Assembly: GCA_964036665.1 (NCBI GenBank)
Contig: OZ038531.1
Span: 20,624,324 to 20,688,323 of the forward strand
Direction: 5' to 3'
Source: Gordius sp. MW1
Lineage: Eukaryota; Nematomorpha; Gordioida; Gordea; Gordiidae
DNA length: 64,000 nt
In this document: positions 43,409 through 55,286 of the stretch, piece by piece
Numbering within the stretch: position 1 is the first letter of the stretch
Layout: each line of letters opens with the position of its first letter
Notes under the pieces: generated by a model
What the model was told of the DNA's origin: nothing
Database searches by the model: none
The model's input: the letters and a program-made list of their open reading frames with translations, nothing else
Program-made: the position numbers and the translations under genes

Positions 43409-44602
43409 TAGAGACCTGCACGGGCGGCCCGAGGCCCGGTCCGGAATAAAATTTTGAAACTTTAAAATTCCGGGCCGGGCCCGGGCCTAATTCATAAAAT
43501 ATAGGCCTGGCCCGGAATAATTTAGAAGTAAATAATTTATAAGTCGTAGTCTAGGTAGTTCTTTGTTCTGTTTAAAACAATAATTACAAAAAATTAAAAA
43601 AGGAATTCGAAATCTTATTTATACTTAATAGTTATTTTAAATATACAAGACGAAAATAATTAAGCTGTTTTCATCTTTCCGCAAACTAGTTATTTTCTCC
43701 GATCACTAAATTTAAATTTTATAAGCATACACAAAATAGAAAAATATCACTTTACATAGAGTATAGGGTTCAACTTCAAAAAAAAATTCCAATCTTTTTC
43801 TAACATTTTAGGCCAATTATTATTTAATATTTATTTTTATTTTCTGTACTTATCCATTAAACTTTAACATAAATAATTAAACTATAAATAATATATTTTG
43901 ATATGCATTAACCTTATATATATGCCGAGATTTTATTACGTAAACATTCTAGATTTATAATGAAACAAGTTGATAACCCGTTGTCCGGGTACCAAACTAA
44001 ATAATAGATAAACTCTAATTTATGCCATATAGGCGTTTAATGAAACTATATTAATTTAAATAATTTTGATACTGAAGAATAAAAATAAGTTAATGGTTTG
44101 GGACCATAATGAATCATTGAATTTGCAACCTGTAATCATCGTCTAAGTTTGCCTTAAATAACAAACAAAGATCCAGGGGCGTAGTGGAAAGACCAGAGTG
44201 GTCAATTTCTAGCGCTTAGCTCCCTTGTTTTAAAATTTTTTCGACACCTATACTTCATCTGCCTCGAGTAAGAGGTGTTTTTAGTCAGCGGGCCGGATTT
44301 ATGAAGACCGGAGAACAAATTTAAACGTGGAAATTTTTGATGCCTGTATTTTTTTGCATCAAAATAGTTCCATTATCGATTTATAATTTTATTATGTGTG
44401 TTTTATTTTTTAATTAAAAACTTTACCAAAATTGAGTTTGATTAGATTCCTGCAATTATAAAAAATCCGGGCCGGGCCCAGGGACCCGGGCCTTATTTTT
44501 AAAGATGCTAAAATTCGGGCCCGGGCCGGGCCTATTTCCCCATTTTAAATTCCGGGCCCGGGCCGGGCCGAGCCTTAAAAAAATCGATTTTGCAGGTCTC
44601 TA
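43409..44602. mobile_element. Non-coding transposon with ends TAGAGACCTGCA and GGCCCGGGCC-rich subterminal blocks, copy A
   Basis: Ends TAGAGACCTGCACGGGC / TTTTGCAGGTCTCTA. GC-rich palindromic blocks (GGGCCGGGCCCGGGCC) lie just inside both ends of an AT-rich body; no coding frame. Outer flank GGATACGC, inner flank TACATCAG: these do not match each other, but each matches (as reverse complement) a flank of other copies. hAT-type by the 8-bp duplication of copy B. Confidence 0.8.
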
Positions 44603-44904
44603 TACATCAGACAGGATAAGAAATAATGAAATTTAAAAAATGCTCTAGTTATATTTTTTACTCCATCAGAACTTATTTTAAGTCTAAAATTTGTAATATA
44701 TAATAATACTATGGATACAAATATGTGATAAATATATATCATACTATTCACGTACCTTAGGGACCACTCATGCTCAGGTAAATGAATTGCTATTAACAAA
44801 ATTTGGATTTTTTGCAAAATTATATCATATTTAATATACTTGGCGGTTTTTTATATCAAATATTTTCAAAGCATATTGATTTAACCTAAAATGTGAATCG
44901 TACA

Positions 44905-47900
44905 CATTGGCGTATACAAGGGTATGATTTAAGGGTGTAACACTACCCATGAGTTTCAAATAATAAAATTTTTATATTGTATTTGCACACAAATATTACT
45001 GATAATTATAATTATAAATTATTTTGGAAGTGTTATTAAGGTTTTCGTTGCTTTTTCTATTTTTATATATTCAAAATTTATAAATTTTATTCGAAATTTA
45101 AATTTTAGATAAATAGCTCCCATCTCATCCAATTTCCGAAATTTTAATATGAAACGCCAACAATATCCTTCCATTTATAACTACTTCCCTAAAAAAATTA
45201 ACTTTTCCAACGAGAAAAGTAGCAGCCAGGTTAATTTACAAATTATTATAATTCACTCTAGATTCTAGAATTTAATTTAGAAAATGTTAGTACTAGTACT
45301 AATTCAGTAGGAGAAGAAGAGGAACATAGAGATCAGAATCAGGGTGGTAAATAAATTATATAATAAGCTAAATATAGATTCTAGAATCTATTTCCATAGA
45401 AAATGGTATTAATGCTGTAAGACTAAGAATACAAGAAAAAGATCAAGGTAATTTACTCTTTCTTCAAACTCAACTCACTCTCTAGAATCTTTTTTAGAAA
45501 ATAATCAAACACTAGTAGATACAGCCAGTGTGAAGTCTAAAATAGATATTAGTGAGGATAACATTCAAAATATATTAAATCTATACTTTTAGTTTTAGAT
45601 GACCATGACATAGGCAATTATATTTACTCAAATTTGATTGGGATGGAGAAATTTAGAGTTTTTAAATTAATCTGGCAACCTGGGGAAAGCTTTGAGTTCC
45701 CCAAATGTGGAACTCGTAATTTAAAATTTCAATATCAGTGGTTTAAACAATGGCCATGGTTATGTTACTCCAAAAAGCTTGGAGGAGCTTTTTGTAAGTA
45801 TTGTGTACTTGCAGGGAAGGTTACGGGTGGAAAAGGCTCTCAAAATTTAAATAGTTTAACTGTAAATGCTTATCCCAGGTTAGATAAATTGCTAGTTTTT
45901 AAATCACAGTTTGTGCTTTTAACAGGTTCCAAAATGCAAAACAAACATTCAACATACATTCACAAAATAATTATCATTTGCATGCAGTTGACATTATCAA
46001 CTCGCTTGAAGATATTTATATTAACAAAAAACAGGCAATTGACCTTGTTATTTTAAATGAAAAAAAATTCTATTACGAAAAAACAAGGGAAGTATTATAT
46101 ACTATAACGGATGCTTTAGTGTTCTGTGGCAGGCAAGGAATTGCTTTGAGAGGTATTTAAACTAAATGTTTAGTATAGGCTCTTTTTAATTGGTCACCGT
46201 GATTATGGCCTGTTATCAGTTGAAAATCCCAGGATAAATGATAGCAATGAAGGGAATTTCAGGGAGATCTTGATTTTACTTTCAAAGTTCAGCGAGAAAG
46301 TGAAAACTGATTTAAAAGAATGTCCTAAAAATGCTAATTACCTCTCACCTGGTATACAAAATGAATTAATTTGTATTATCAAACAACATATTCAAACAAG
46401 AATAGTTGCAGAAATTAATAAGTCACCCTTTTTTTCACTTCTCTTGGATGAGACAACGGATATCTCAACACAAGAACAAATGGCCGTTGTTATCCGTTAT
46501 GTTGATTTGAATACACAACCAACAGTGGTCAGAGAGGTCTTTTTAGAATATATCAAGATCAAGGATATGTCAGCAAAGGGGATGTTTGAAGTTGTGATGC
46601 AGACTCTTAAAGGTCTAAAAATTGACATTACAAAACTTAGAGGGCAGGGTTATGATGGAGCCCCAGTGATGAGTGGCTCTAAAAACGGGTTGCAGACTTT
46701 GTTTAAGAATGTGTGCCCTAAGGCTATATATATTCATTGTGCATCGCACAATCTAAATTTGGCAATTAAAGATTCTTGCAAGATTTCCAACATTAGGAAT
46801 TGTATGGGTAAGATTATGATTGTTTTTATATTTAATTTGTTTTTTATAAAAGGTGTTATTAAAAAGATTACGGATTTTATAACTTCGCCAAAAAAATTGA
46901 ATTTCTTAAACTCTGTATTGCTATCTTTGTCAACCAATCCAAAATCCTCTAAATTAACGACACTTTGTGAAACAAGGTGGACCCAAAAGCATAATGCTGT
47001 CAAGAGATTTTATGAATTTAAAGAAGCCATTTTTACTACACTTGAAAAGATTTGTGAATGGGATGATGTAGAATCATCATCGAGTGCAACGATTCTACTT
47101 TCATCATTGAAACAAGGCCAATTTTGGTTGTCTCTTTATATGTTGCACCAAGTATTTTCTTATACAATACATATAAGCAACTATTTGCAAACGATCAACA
47201 TTGATCTATCACATGCAATGTATGCCGCCCAAAATGCTCTTTGCCAAATTAAAGAATTGCGTAAAAATTCAGAAGAGGGGTTTCAAACTATTTTTACCAA
47301 TGTTTCAACATTTGGAAAGAGTCATGATTTTTTCATCAATATCCCTAGAAGGACGTCCCTTCAAACATTAAGGTCCAATATAGAGACAACATGCCCCGAA
47401 GTCTATTACAGGATCTCATTGTACAATCCCTTTTTGGATTCTGTTTTAGCTGAATTAGATGAACGATTCATTAAAAACCAACAAATACTTATGGGATTTG
47501 ATACCCTCTTTATTAAAGACCCCGTTCAGCTCACCCCTCAAATATTAAATAATTTTTTAATATTAGCTAAATTTTATGAAGATGATCTTGAAGGATCAGA
47601 AGAGCAGTTTAAATCCGATATTAAATCGTGGTATTCATCTTTTAAAAACTCCAATTCAGATACATTACCTAGGAATGCATTGGATACCTTATCCAATCAT
47701 GCCTCCAAACTAGATCTTTATCCTAATATTAAAATTCTTTACCATATATTAGCAACTTTACCTGTGACAACGTGCTCTAATGAGCGGTGTTTTACAGTGC
47801 TAAAAAGACTTAAAACATATCTTAGAAGCACAATTGGACAAGAAAGGTAAACTAAATGGTTTTATTATTAATTTTTAATTTCAGGCTTACCGGATTAACG

Positions 47901-48185
47901 TTGCTCTATGTACACAGGCAATATACTCCTGAAACTAAAGATGTTGTAAATGCGTTTCTATCTAATAATCGTCGATATTGATATTCAATTTATATCATTT
48001 TTATATTGTTATTGAATATTAATAAATATTTGTCTAAATTTTACTTTTAGTATTTTATTATTTTTACGCTATAGTCACTTTAAACTTTTAGAAAAAAATC
48101 ATTTTTAAAAAAAAATATTTACAAAAAAATTTTGCCTTAAAAATTTTCTAACACTACCCATGAGTAAATCCTAGATACGCCTATG
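44905..48185 (+). mobile_element. Near-complete hAT transposon with perfect 8-bp TSD
   Basis: TIRs CATTGGCGTATACAAGG and CATAGGCGTATCTAGG (reverse of the right end) with ATCGTACA at 44897-44904 and 48186-48193 (8/8). 3281 bp carrying a multi-exon transposase on the plus strand. A CACTACCCATGAG motif occurs subterminally near both ends. Its ends resemble CATGGGCGTAGCCAGG of the abundant MITEs, so this type of element is the best local candidate for their source of transposase. It sits in the spacer of the inverted repeat. Confidence 0.93.
45149..47981 (+). CDS. hAT transposase (TTF zinc finger, DUF4371, hAT dimerisation), probably spliced
   Basis: A likely start is at 45149 (MKRQQYPSIYNYFPKKIN). 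A TTF-type zinc-finger segment FQYQWFKQWPWLCYSKKLGG, AFCKYCVLAG lies at 45730-45815. The main frame 46270-47850 has the catalytic-core motifs LLLDETTDISTQEQMAVVIR, GQGYDGAPVMSG and IHCASHNLNLAI, and the C-terminal TCSNERCFTVLKRLKTYLRS. Two introns fit: 46808-46852 (45 nt, in frame) and 47847-47884 (38 nt), after which LTGLTLLYVHRQYTPETK runs to a stop at 47981. Around 45230-45640, 45900-45960 and 46150-46200 small introns or frameshifts are needed that I could not fully resolve, so activity is uncertain. Confidence 0.85.
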
Positions 48186-48223
48186 ATCGTACAAAATAAA
48201 AACACAATTAAAATTTACTAAAT

Positions 48224-48560
48224 ATGATTAATAGAAACTGTCGAGATCTCGCCGAAAAAATATCGTCTTGTCTCGGCATCGAAATTCTCGACTCAATTTC
48301 GAGTCAGTTTTTCAAAGTCTCGTTTCGGTCTTTCGGGCGAGACGAGGTGCCTGTTATGCTAGATGGGAATGGTTGGAGATATGTGCCTATTGCCAGGCTC
48401 GAGCTGCTCGAAACATCTCGAGCGTTTTGACATCTATAGCTGCCGAGCACAATACAAACATCTCGAGCGTTTTGACATCTCTAGCTGCAACCAGTGTTTG
48501 TTTCATCGGGACAGCTAAGGCTAAGAGAATAAGAAAATATTTCTTGAGATAGCTTAAATT
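48224..48560. repeat. CTCGAGA/GAGACGAG-rich repeat with an internal 45-bp duplication
   Basis: AACATCTCGAGCGTTTTGAC recurs at about 48411 and 48456 with the following ATCT(A/C)TAGCTGC. The TCTCG/CGAGA-rich text resembles the flanks of the element at 57797-58552 (57715-57796 and 58553-58623), so a dispersed repeat is likely. The plus-strand frames here are low-complexity shadows. Confidence 0.5.
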
Positions 48561-48655
48561 ATTGAATTTGTTAGCAGCCCTGCTTTAAGTATTTGATCGT
48601 CAAAGCCACCTTAGGCTAACACTCTTTCTTGGGCTTTCAAGGATTGGGGGATGCA

Positions 48656-48814
48656 CATGGGCGTAGCGAGGATTGGAACTAGAGTGGTGCAATAATGCTT
48701 TAGGGAGGGGAAAAATAGTAATTTTTTGAGCCATAACTATATTAAACTTGTAATAATTTCTGACTGTAGAGGGAGGCATCCGCCCCTCCCTGCCACCTTA
48801 TGGCTACGCCCATG
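48656..48814. mobile_element. hAT-type MITE with 8-bp TSD
   Basis: CATGGGCGTAGCGAGG ... TATGGCTACGCCCATG, flanks GGGATGCA / GAGATGCA (7/8). Confidence 0.87.
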
Positions 48815-49493
48815 GAGATGCACATATTTATGATTGAAATTAAGCTATATTCAGTTTAAAACACAAATATTGAATATTAGCCGTATTTGAGATACTAATA
48901 TCTCATACATTTAAAATTTTAATATCAACTAAGCATTTAAATTTTTAATAATGATATTATAAAACACACAACATGGTATAGGGGATGATTAAAACACTCA
49001 ATACTGTTGTTGTTGCTTTAGGCTATTTAAATATTCCTTGTTGGTTTCCATTTCGTATTTTTTATTATAACGTATGCAGATGTCTAGAAAGTTCTCTAAG
49101 AAAATTTTCGCCCTGGGTAAAATAATTCAAGAAAAACTGATGTTTTATATCGTCTAAATTTCTAGTAGTTCAGGATGTAAACATGTTATAGCATATAATA
49201 AGTTCCTTTTTATAATTATTAAATATGATGGAAGTAAATGTAAAACTCTGTTTAAAATTTTTTTGATTTTAATAAAGTTTAATTGTTAAACCGTTGACAG
49301 ACAGTAATATAAAATAAAAACAAAAATTCGTGGGGGTATCCTAGAGACCTGCAAAATCGATTTTTTTAAGGCCCGGCCCGGGCCCGGAATTTAAAATGGG
49401 GAAATAGGCCCGGCCCGGGCCCGAATTTTAGCATCTTTAAAAATAAGGCCCGGGTCCGGCCCGGCCCGGGCCCGGAATTTTTATAATTGCAGG

Positions 49494-49798
49494 TGAAGTG
49501 ATTTATTTCATTATTTAGAAGAGATACTTTATGCAAAAAAAATGAATAAAATGATCCCATTAGTTTTAAAGGTTGTGCTTATGTAGCTGCGCGAGCCCAT
49601 TATCATTTGAATAATCAGGCGATGGTTGAATACAAGCGAGGGGCTATTAAAATAAAAATAACGTGATGGTTAAGTACAAGCGAGGGGCTATTAAAATAAA
49701 AATAACGTGATGGTTAAGTACAAGCGAGGGGCTATTAAATAAAGTAACGTGTTAGAATTCGCCTAGACAGGGTCAAGGGAAAGTTCGTAGCCTCTACA
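49494..49798 (-). repeat. 3' LTR of the broken gypsy element
   Basis: 305 bp, with three tandem units of about 43 bp (GATGGTTAAGTACAAGCGAG, GGGCTATTAAAATAAAAATA) that also occur in the other LTR. Confidence 0.92.
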
Positions 49799-49831
49799 AC
49801 TATCCTCGGGGCTCCACTCGGAGAGTTGTGG

Positions 49832-50935
49832 CTAGTGTAGTAGTTTATAGCGCCAATGCACGTGCCTTCCTCTCGATGTGATGTATGGGTTTTCTTTTGA
49901 TTTGGTTAGGTCTGGGTCGGAGTTAGCTGGTCCGGCGATGTCGTCGGAGAGACAAACTTTGGGTGGATTTACATTTTCGGTATCCGTAAGCGGCTGAGTT
50001 GAAGTATCTAAATATGCAGGTTTCAATCGCTCGCTCGAAACTGAGTCAGCTTTTCCGTTTTTTTCAATAATGAAAAATTTAGCATGTTTGGACTTTACTC
50101 TGAACGGGCCGTCATATGGTGGCACCAAACTTTTTCGAACGAAATCATTACGGATAAAAACGTATTTACAGTCCTTAAGAAGTGAAGTTGTACTCGCATT
50201 TGTCAATTGTGTCCTGACTTTTTTAAAAGGTAAATGGTAAAAATGTTGTTTTAGGCATTTAATAAATTCGGAGGCGTTATGAGGTGTTCTTGAGTTCGTG
50301 AAAAATTCGCCGGGAAGTCTAAGTGTAGTGCCTTAAACTAATTCGGCTGGAGTGCAACCTAAGTCTTCCTTAATTGTGGTTCGAATGCCAAGCAAAATTA
50401 ATGGTAAGAGCTCATCCCATTTGTTTGTGTCACCTTGTGCCATCAAGGAACTTTTCAACTGTCGATGAAATCTCTCAATCATGACGTTGGCTTGTGGATG
50501 ATAGGCAGTGGTTGTGATGTGATTTACACCAAGGAGTGGCGTGAGATTCCGAAATAATTGGGACTCAAACTGGAGACCTCTATCTGTTGTGAGGCTTGAT
50601 GGTACTCCGAGGTCAGCTATCCAATACTTGATCAGAGCTTTTGCAACCGTTTGGGCTGAGGTGTCACGGATCGGCATGGCGACAGGCCATCGTGTGAAAC
50701 GGTCAATAATGGTGAGTAAGTGGGTATATCCATTCGACGGTGGTAGTGGACCAACGAGATCGACGTGGATGTGGCTAAATCGAGCGTCAGGTTCAGCAAA
50801 TGTGCCTAAAGGGGCTTTTATGTGACGATGAATCTTCGATTTTTGACAAGCAACGCATGATTTGGCCTATTTCCTTACATCCATATTGATGGAGGGCCAA
50901 ACATATCGACGTGCAATCATCTTAAGTTGCACGCG
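49832..50935 (-). pseudogene. pol: Integrase part of gypsy Pol, disrupted
   Basis: After a frameshift near 50935 the frame runs RRYVWPSINMDVRK, a TAG, then KSCVACQKSKIHRHIKAPLG (part of the zinc-binding region). The core has Asp in HVDLVGPLP, Asp in TTDRGLQFES and Glu in MIERFHRQLKSS, so all three catalytic acids are kept. A TAA at about 50337 interrupts before the C-terminal part, which has the GPY/F module PPYDGPFRVKS. Reading stops at 49832. Confidence 0.88.
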
Positions 50936-52946
50936 TACCAGGGTGTGATAAGTTGTGGAAGTTATCAAAAATTACGCGTCTGAGTGAAGTTGGAACGAGT
51001 GGTCGAGGTGAGGTTGTGGACATGTCGCATTGCACGGTCAAATCAGAGCCAGGTATAGGAAGTTGCGTTAATTTTAGGGACTTTAGGTCCTGAAATGCCG
51101 ACTTTTCTTCCATCTGAGCCAAAGCTAACCTTTCTACTAGGGGCCTGTCTTTAAAATCAACGGAATCAATTTCAGACCTTGAGAGGGTGTCAGCGACTAT
51201 ATTTGATTTGCCAGCTATATATTGGAGATCGGTAGTATATTGCGAAATATAGTCTAACTGTCTAATCTCCCGCGGGGAGTATTTGTCGATGGGTGTACTG
51301 AAAGCATAAGTTAGTGGCTTGTGGTCTGTATAAATAGTGAATTCATGACCTTCTAAAAGATGGCGGTAATGGCGGATTGTTAAATATATTGCTAATAATT
51401 CGCGACCGAATGCACTGTATCGTTGTTGAGTTTTTGTTAGCTTTTGGGAAAAAAACGCCAAAGGCAGCGTATTACCGTTAGTTGTTTGATGTAATACGGC
51501 TCCTACAGCTGAGTTGGAGGCGTCGGTGATGATTGAGAGTTGAGCGTCTTTTTGAAGATGGGAGAGAGGCACGACATTGCTTAAAGCGAGTTTGGCGTTG
51601 TTAAAAGCAGTCGAAGCTTCCGGGGTGCAGGGATTTGTCTTCTTTGAATCGTCGAGCAAATCGGTGAGAGGTTTGAGTAAATCGGCACACATCGGAATAA
51701 ACCGTCTATAATAATTAATCATCCCTAAGAAGCGTCTCAACTGAGTCATCGAAGTAGGCTGTGGGTAATTGAGGATTGCTTCCACCTTGTCCTGAAGGGG
51801 TGACAAACCTTGAGGGGTGATTTTGTGTCCCAAAAAATTAATTTCGTTTTGGCACCAGACGCATTTATCCTGACTGATTTTAATACCGAAAGATTTGAGT
51901 CTTTTAAAAACCAGTCTAATATGATTGTGGTGTTCATCAATGGAAGAACTCGCGATGAGTACGTCGTCAAGGTAAACAAAAACAAAGTCAAGTTCTCTAA
52001 AAACTTGGTCCATAAAGCGTTGAAACGTCTGGGCAGCGTTGCGAAGGCCAAATGGCATGCGAAGAAATTCAAAAAGACCGAACGGGGTTGTGATGGCGGT
52101 TTTAGAAATATCCTCGGGGGCCATTGGAATTTGGTGGTATGCCCTGACTAAGTCGATCTTTGAGAATACCGTTTTATTGCAAAGGGTCAGCGCAAAATCA
52201 TGGAGGTGGGGAAGGGGATAACAGTCGGAAATTGTACGACTGTTGAGCATGCGATAGTCGCCACAAGGTCTCCAATCTCCCGCGGCCTTCTTGGGTACCA
52301 TGTGCAGGGGTGACCAGTCACTGTTAGAGGGACGGATTATACCAAGTTCGAGCATGTGAGTAAATTCGTCTCGGGCAATCTTAAGCTTGTCCGGGAAGAG
52401 TCTCCTTGGTTTTGAGCGAACCGGGGGGCCGTTGGTGTGGATAGGGTGTTGAGTGCTATGAGTTACTTGAGCCTTATAATCAGAAGGGGACACTATGGAG
52501 GCATACTTCTGAAGTAGTGATTTGATGGGGGAGGTGCCAATTATCCCAACTTGTATGTTGATTGACGTAGCGAGTGTAGCATTGCCTGCAGATGTTAATG
52601 TCGTTTGAGTGTCGAAAAGCTGCTTCTTTTTTATATCAACTACTAGATGGTAGTGATTAATAAAATCGGCTCCGATGATTGGCTGTTTAACGTCTGCTAT
52701 TGTAAAAATCCATCTAAATTCTTTGCGTAGGCCGAGGTCCAAAGTGAAAAGCATTTGGCCATATGTTTTGATAGGGGTAGAATTGGCGGCCTGAAGTTGC
52801 ACATATGAAGGGGTCAAGGAATGGTCTCGAGAAGGCGGAATAACGGAAATTTCCGCCCCTGTGTCAATGAGAAATCGCTGACCCGTGGATTTGTCGAATA
52901 TGTAAAATAGGTGACTAAGTTTTAGACCAAGTCCAGGCGTCGCCAT
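50922..52946 (-). CDS. pol: Gypsy Pol: protease, reverse transcriptase, RNase H
   Basis: 674 open codons. Protease: [18 protein letters not shown], then [80 protein letters not shown] and the catalytic [10 protein letters not shown]. RNase [36 protein letters not shown] and [10 protein letters not shown]. It ends in the [11 protein letters not shown] of the integrase zinc region, where a frameshift follows. Long and intact through RT, so disruption is recent or the stop set is small. Confidence 0.95.
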   Translation of the reverse strand: MATPGLGLKLSHLFYIFDKSTGQRFLIDTGAEISVIPPSRDHSLTPSYVQLQAANSTPIKTYGQMLFTLDLGLRKEFRWIFTIADVKQPIIGADFINHYHLVVDIKKKQLFDTQTTLTSAGNATLATSINIQVGIIGTSPIKSLLQKYASIVSPSDYKAQVTHSTQHPIHTNGPPVRSKPRRLFPDKLKIARDEFTHMLELGIIRPSNSDWSPLHMVPKKAAGDWRPCGDYRMLNSRTISDCYPLPHLHDFALTLCNKTVFSKIDLVRAYHQIPMAPEDISKTAITTPFGLFEFLRMPFGLRNAAQTFQRFMDQVFRELDFVFVYLDDVLIASSSIDEHHNHIRLVFKRLKSFGIKISQDKCVWCQNEINFLGHKITPQGLSPLQDKVEAILNYPQPTSMTQLRRFLGMINYYRRFIPMCADLLKPLTDLLDDSKKTNPCTPEASTAFNNAKLALSNVVPLSHLQKDAQLSIITDASNSAVGAVLHQTTNGNTLPLAFFSQKLTKTQQRYSAFGRELLAIYLTIRHYRHLLEGHEFTIYTDHKPLTYAFSTPIDKYSPREIRQLDYISQYTTDLQYIAGKSNIVADTLSRSEIDSVDFKDRPLVERLALAQMEEKSAFQDLKSLKLTQLPIPGSDLTVQCDMSTTSPRPLVPTSLRRVIFDNFHNLSHPGTRAT

Positions 52947-52960
52947 CCCTGGGCGGTGTA

Positions 52961-53750
52961 CTAGTTTGTCGAGGGGGGGTTAAATGCGCAAGGTTGCACG
53001 CATTTGAGCGTCTTGTCTTTAAAGCGGTAATGGTACCAACAAAGTATATTTGGCCGAATTTGCGCGCGGTGGCGAACGGTAGAGGGATTGCGGCGTCTCG
53101 AGTTGGAACGATCACGTGGCCTATTGATTGAGATTTTTAAATTTTGTACCTCCTGTGTGAGTTTTGCAATCATCTCCCTAAGCCGAGTCGATTCATCTTC
53201 CGTGACTACATTTACAATTGGACATGTGGAGTTGTGGTAGGTCTCTACAATTTTGTCCGCAGTTTCGGCCAATTTGGAGAGGGACTGCTCGCCAGAAACA
53301 ATTGCCAAAATGCTGGTCATGTTTTTTGGAAGTTTTTCTAACCAAAGTTCTTTAAGAACTCGTTCATCCATGGAATTCGTTCCCAGAAGATTTTTCATGA
53401 AACGCAGAAGCTGGGATGGTGCGATCTCCTAATTCGACAGTTGTGAGAAGAGCACGAAGTCTAGCAGAATCGGATTGGCTAGTGCGGTCTATGATGGCTG
53501 CTTTCATGGTTGTATAGGGTAAAATGTCGGGAATATTTTGTAGGATGCCTTGAATTTCGATGGTTATTTCCAGTGGCAAGGCTTCTATTAAGTACCCAAC
53601 TTTGGTAGCTTCGCTTTTTATCTTTCTTACCAAGAAAAGAGCCTCTATTTGGATGAACCATGAGCGGGGGTTTATATTATTAAACTGTGGCAGTTTAAAA
53701 TATGTGGCATTTTCGCTTTTAACCTCCATATCAGATGGTTGCGCGGACAT
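52961..53750 (-). pseudogene. gag: Gypsy Gag with a frameshift
   Basis: Starts at 53750 (MSAQPSDMEVKSENATYFKL), continuing PQFNNINPRSWFIQIEALF. Near 53420-53430 the frame shifts; the second frame reads PSQLLRFMKNLLGTNSMDER and LWLEKLPKNMTSILAIVSGE, then ETADKIVETYH, and ends in CWYHYRFKDKTLKCVQPCAF, the Cys/His motif typical of this arthropod gypsy group. No classical CCHC knuckle. Confidence 0.9.
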
Positions 53751-53754
53751 TTTT

Positions 53755-53763
53755 GGGTCACCA
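53755..53763 (-). promoter_or_regulatory. Candidate tRNA primer binding site of the broken gypsy
   Basis: TGGTGACCC on the minus strand, 2 nt after the 5' LTR end (CACTTCA) and just before the Gag start. tRNA not assigned. Confidence 0.6.
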
Positions 53764-53765
53764 AA

Positions 53766-54071
53766 TGAAGTGATTTATTTCATTATTTAGAAGAGATACT
53801 TTATGCGAAAAAAAATGAATAAAATGATCCCATTAGTTTTAAAGGTTGTGCTTATGTAGCTACGCGAGCCCATTATCATTTGAATAATCAGGCAATGGTT
53901 GAATACAAGCGAGGGGCTATTAAAATAAAAATAACGTGATGGTTAAGTACAAGCGAGGGGCAATTAAAATAAAAATAACGTGATGGTTAAGTACAAGAGA
54001 GGGGCTATTAAATAAAGTAACGTGTTAGAATTCGCCTAGACAGGGTCAAGGGAAAGTTCGTAGCCTCTACA
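53766..54071 (-). repeat. 5' LTR of the broken gypsy element
   Basis: 306 bp, about five substitutions and one indel from 49494-49798, same three 43-bp units. Confidence 0.92.
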
Positions 54072-55115
54072 CAGGAATCTAATCAAACTCAATTTTGGTA
54101 AAGTTTTTAATTAAAAAATAAAACACACATAATAAAATTATAAATCGATAATGGAACTATTTTGATGCAAAAAAAATACAGGCATCAAAAATTTCCACGT
54201 TTAAATTTGTTCTCCGGTCTTCATAAATCCGGCCCGCTGACTAAAAACACCTCTTACTCGAGGCAGATGAAGTATAGGTGTCGAAAAAATCTTAAAACAA
54301 GGGAGCTAAGTGCTAGAAATTGACCACTCTGGTCTTTCCACTACGCCCCTGGATCTTTGTTTGTTATTTAAGGCAAACTTAGACGATGATTACAGGTTGC
54401 AAATTCAATGATTCATTATGGTCCCAAACCATTAACTTATTTTTATTCTTCAGTATCAAAATTATTTAAATTAATATAGTTTCATTAAACGCCTATATGG
54501 CATAAATTAGAGTTTATCTATTATTTAGTTTGGTACCCGGACAACGGGTTATCAACTTGTTTCATTATAAATCTAGAATGTTTACGTAATAAAATCTCGG
54601 CATATATATAAGGTTAATGCATATCAAAATATATTATTTATAGTTTAATTATTTATGTTAAAGTTTAATGGATAAGTACAGAAAATAAAAATAAATATTA
54701 AATAATAATTGGCCTAAAATGTTAGAAAAAAATTGGAATTTTTTTTGAAGTTGAACCCTATACTCTATGTAAAGTGATATTTTTCTATTTTGTGTATGCT
54801 TATAAAATTTAAATTTAGTGATCGGAGAAAATAACTAGTTTGCGGAAAGATGAAAACAGCTTAATTATTTTCGTCTTGTATATTTAAAATAACTATTAAG
54901 TATAAATAAGATTTCGAATTCCTTTTTTAATTTTTTGTAATTATTGTTTTAAACAGAACAAAGAACTACCTAGACTACGACTTCTAAATTATTTACTTCT
55001 AAATTATTCCGGGCCGGGCCTATATTTTATGAATTAGGCCCGGGCCCGGCCCGGAATTTTAAAGTTTCAAAATTTTATTCCGGGCCGGGCCTCGGGCCGC
55101 CCGTGCAGGTCTCTA

Positions 55116-55233
55116 GCGTATCCAGCATTGGAATTAGAGAGAGATAATAATAATTTAGTGAGGGGCAAAATAAATTTTTTTTGAAATTTTAGCAATAATT
55201 TAAGATTTAGAGTTGGCTACGCTCATGCATAAG
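55116..55233. mobile_element. hAT-type MITE remnant, right arm
   Basis: GCGTATCCAGCATTGG ... GTTGGCTACGCTCATG; mirror of 43295-43408. The AGAGACC element inserted near its end. Confidence 0.7.
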
Positions 55234-55286
55234 ATTATACATCCTCCGCACAGGTAAGATAGAAATTTAGACTACTTTATTTGAAA

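Larger units (their letters stand above)
42068..44602 (+). repeat. Left arm of a large inverted repeat
   Basis: Reverse-complement homologue of 49342-56564 (the right arm once the gypsy element at 49494-54071 is removed). Contents from outside in: MITE remnant (about 42145-42232), telomere-like stretch (42489-42538), U4 snRNA (43091-43236), MITE remnant (43295-43408), and the AGAGACC-ended element (43409-44602). Homology stops sharply at 42068 and exactly at the element end, 44602. The right arm has about 110 bp more near 55840-55950. Divergence is a few percent by eye. Confidence 0.92.
49494..54071 (-). mobile_element. Ty3/gypsy LTR retrotransposon, full length but broken
   Basis: LTRs 53766-54071 (5') and 49494-49798 (3'), TG...CA on both, with 4-bp duplication CAGG at 49490-49493 and 54072-54075; the empty site is seen in the left arm of the inverted repeat. 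LTRs differ at about five bases plus one indel in 305, so it is older than the element at 23028. Gag and Pol order is normal: Gag, protease, RT, RNase H, integrase. Gag has a frameshift, the integrase part has one frameshift and two in-frame stops. Confidence 0.93.
49342..55115. mobile_element. AGAGACC-ended transposon, copy B, split by the gypsy element
   Basis: Ends TAGAGACCTGCAAAATCG and CCCGTGCAGGTCTCTA; flanks GGGTATCC (49334-49341) and GCGTATCC (55116-55123), 7/8 duplication, which supports hAT-type insertion. Without the gypsy element it is about 1.19 kb and matches copy A throughout. The right flank is part of a GGGCGTAGCC-family MITE. Confidence 0.85.

Noticed and set aside
43409-44602. 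CpG island or rRNA-like GC block
   Set aside because: The GC blocks are subterminal palindromes of a transposon present in several copies.
49621-49742. CRISPR-like array
   Set aside because: The evenly spaced units are LTR tandem repeats without variable spacers, in a eukaryotic genome.
51810-52221. Plus-strand open frames within the gypsy element
   Set aside because: Antisense to the reverse transcriptase reading frame.
53560-53790. Plus-strand open frame over the gypsy Gag
   Set aside because: Antisense shadow of Gag.
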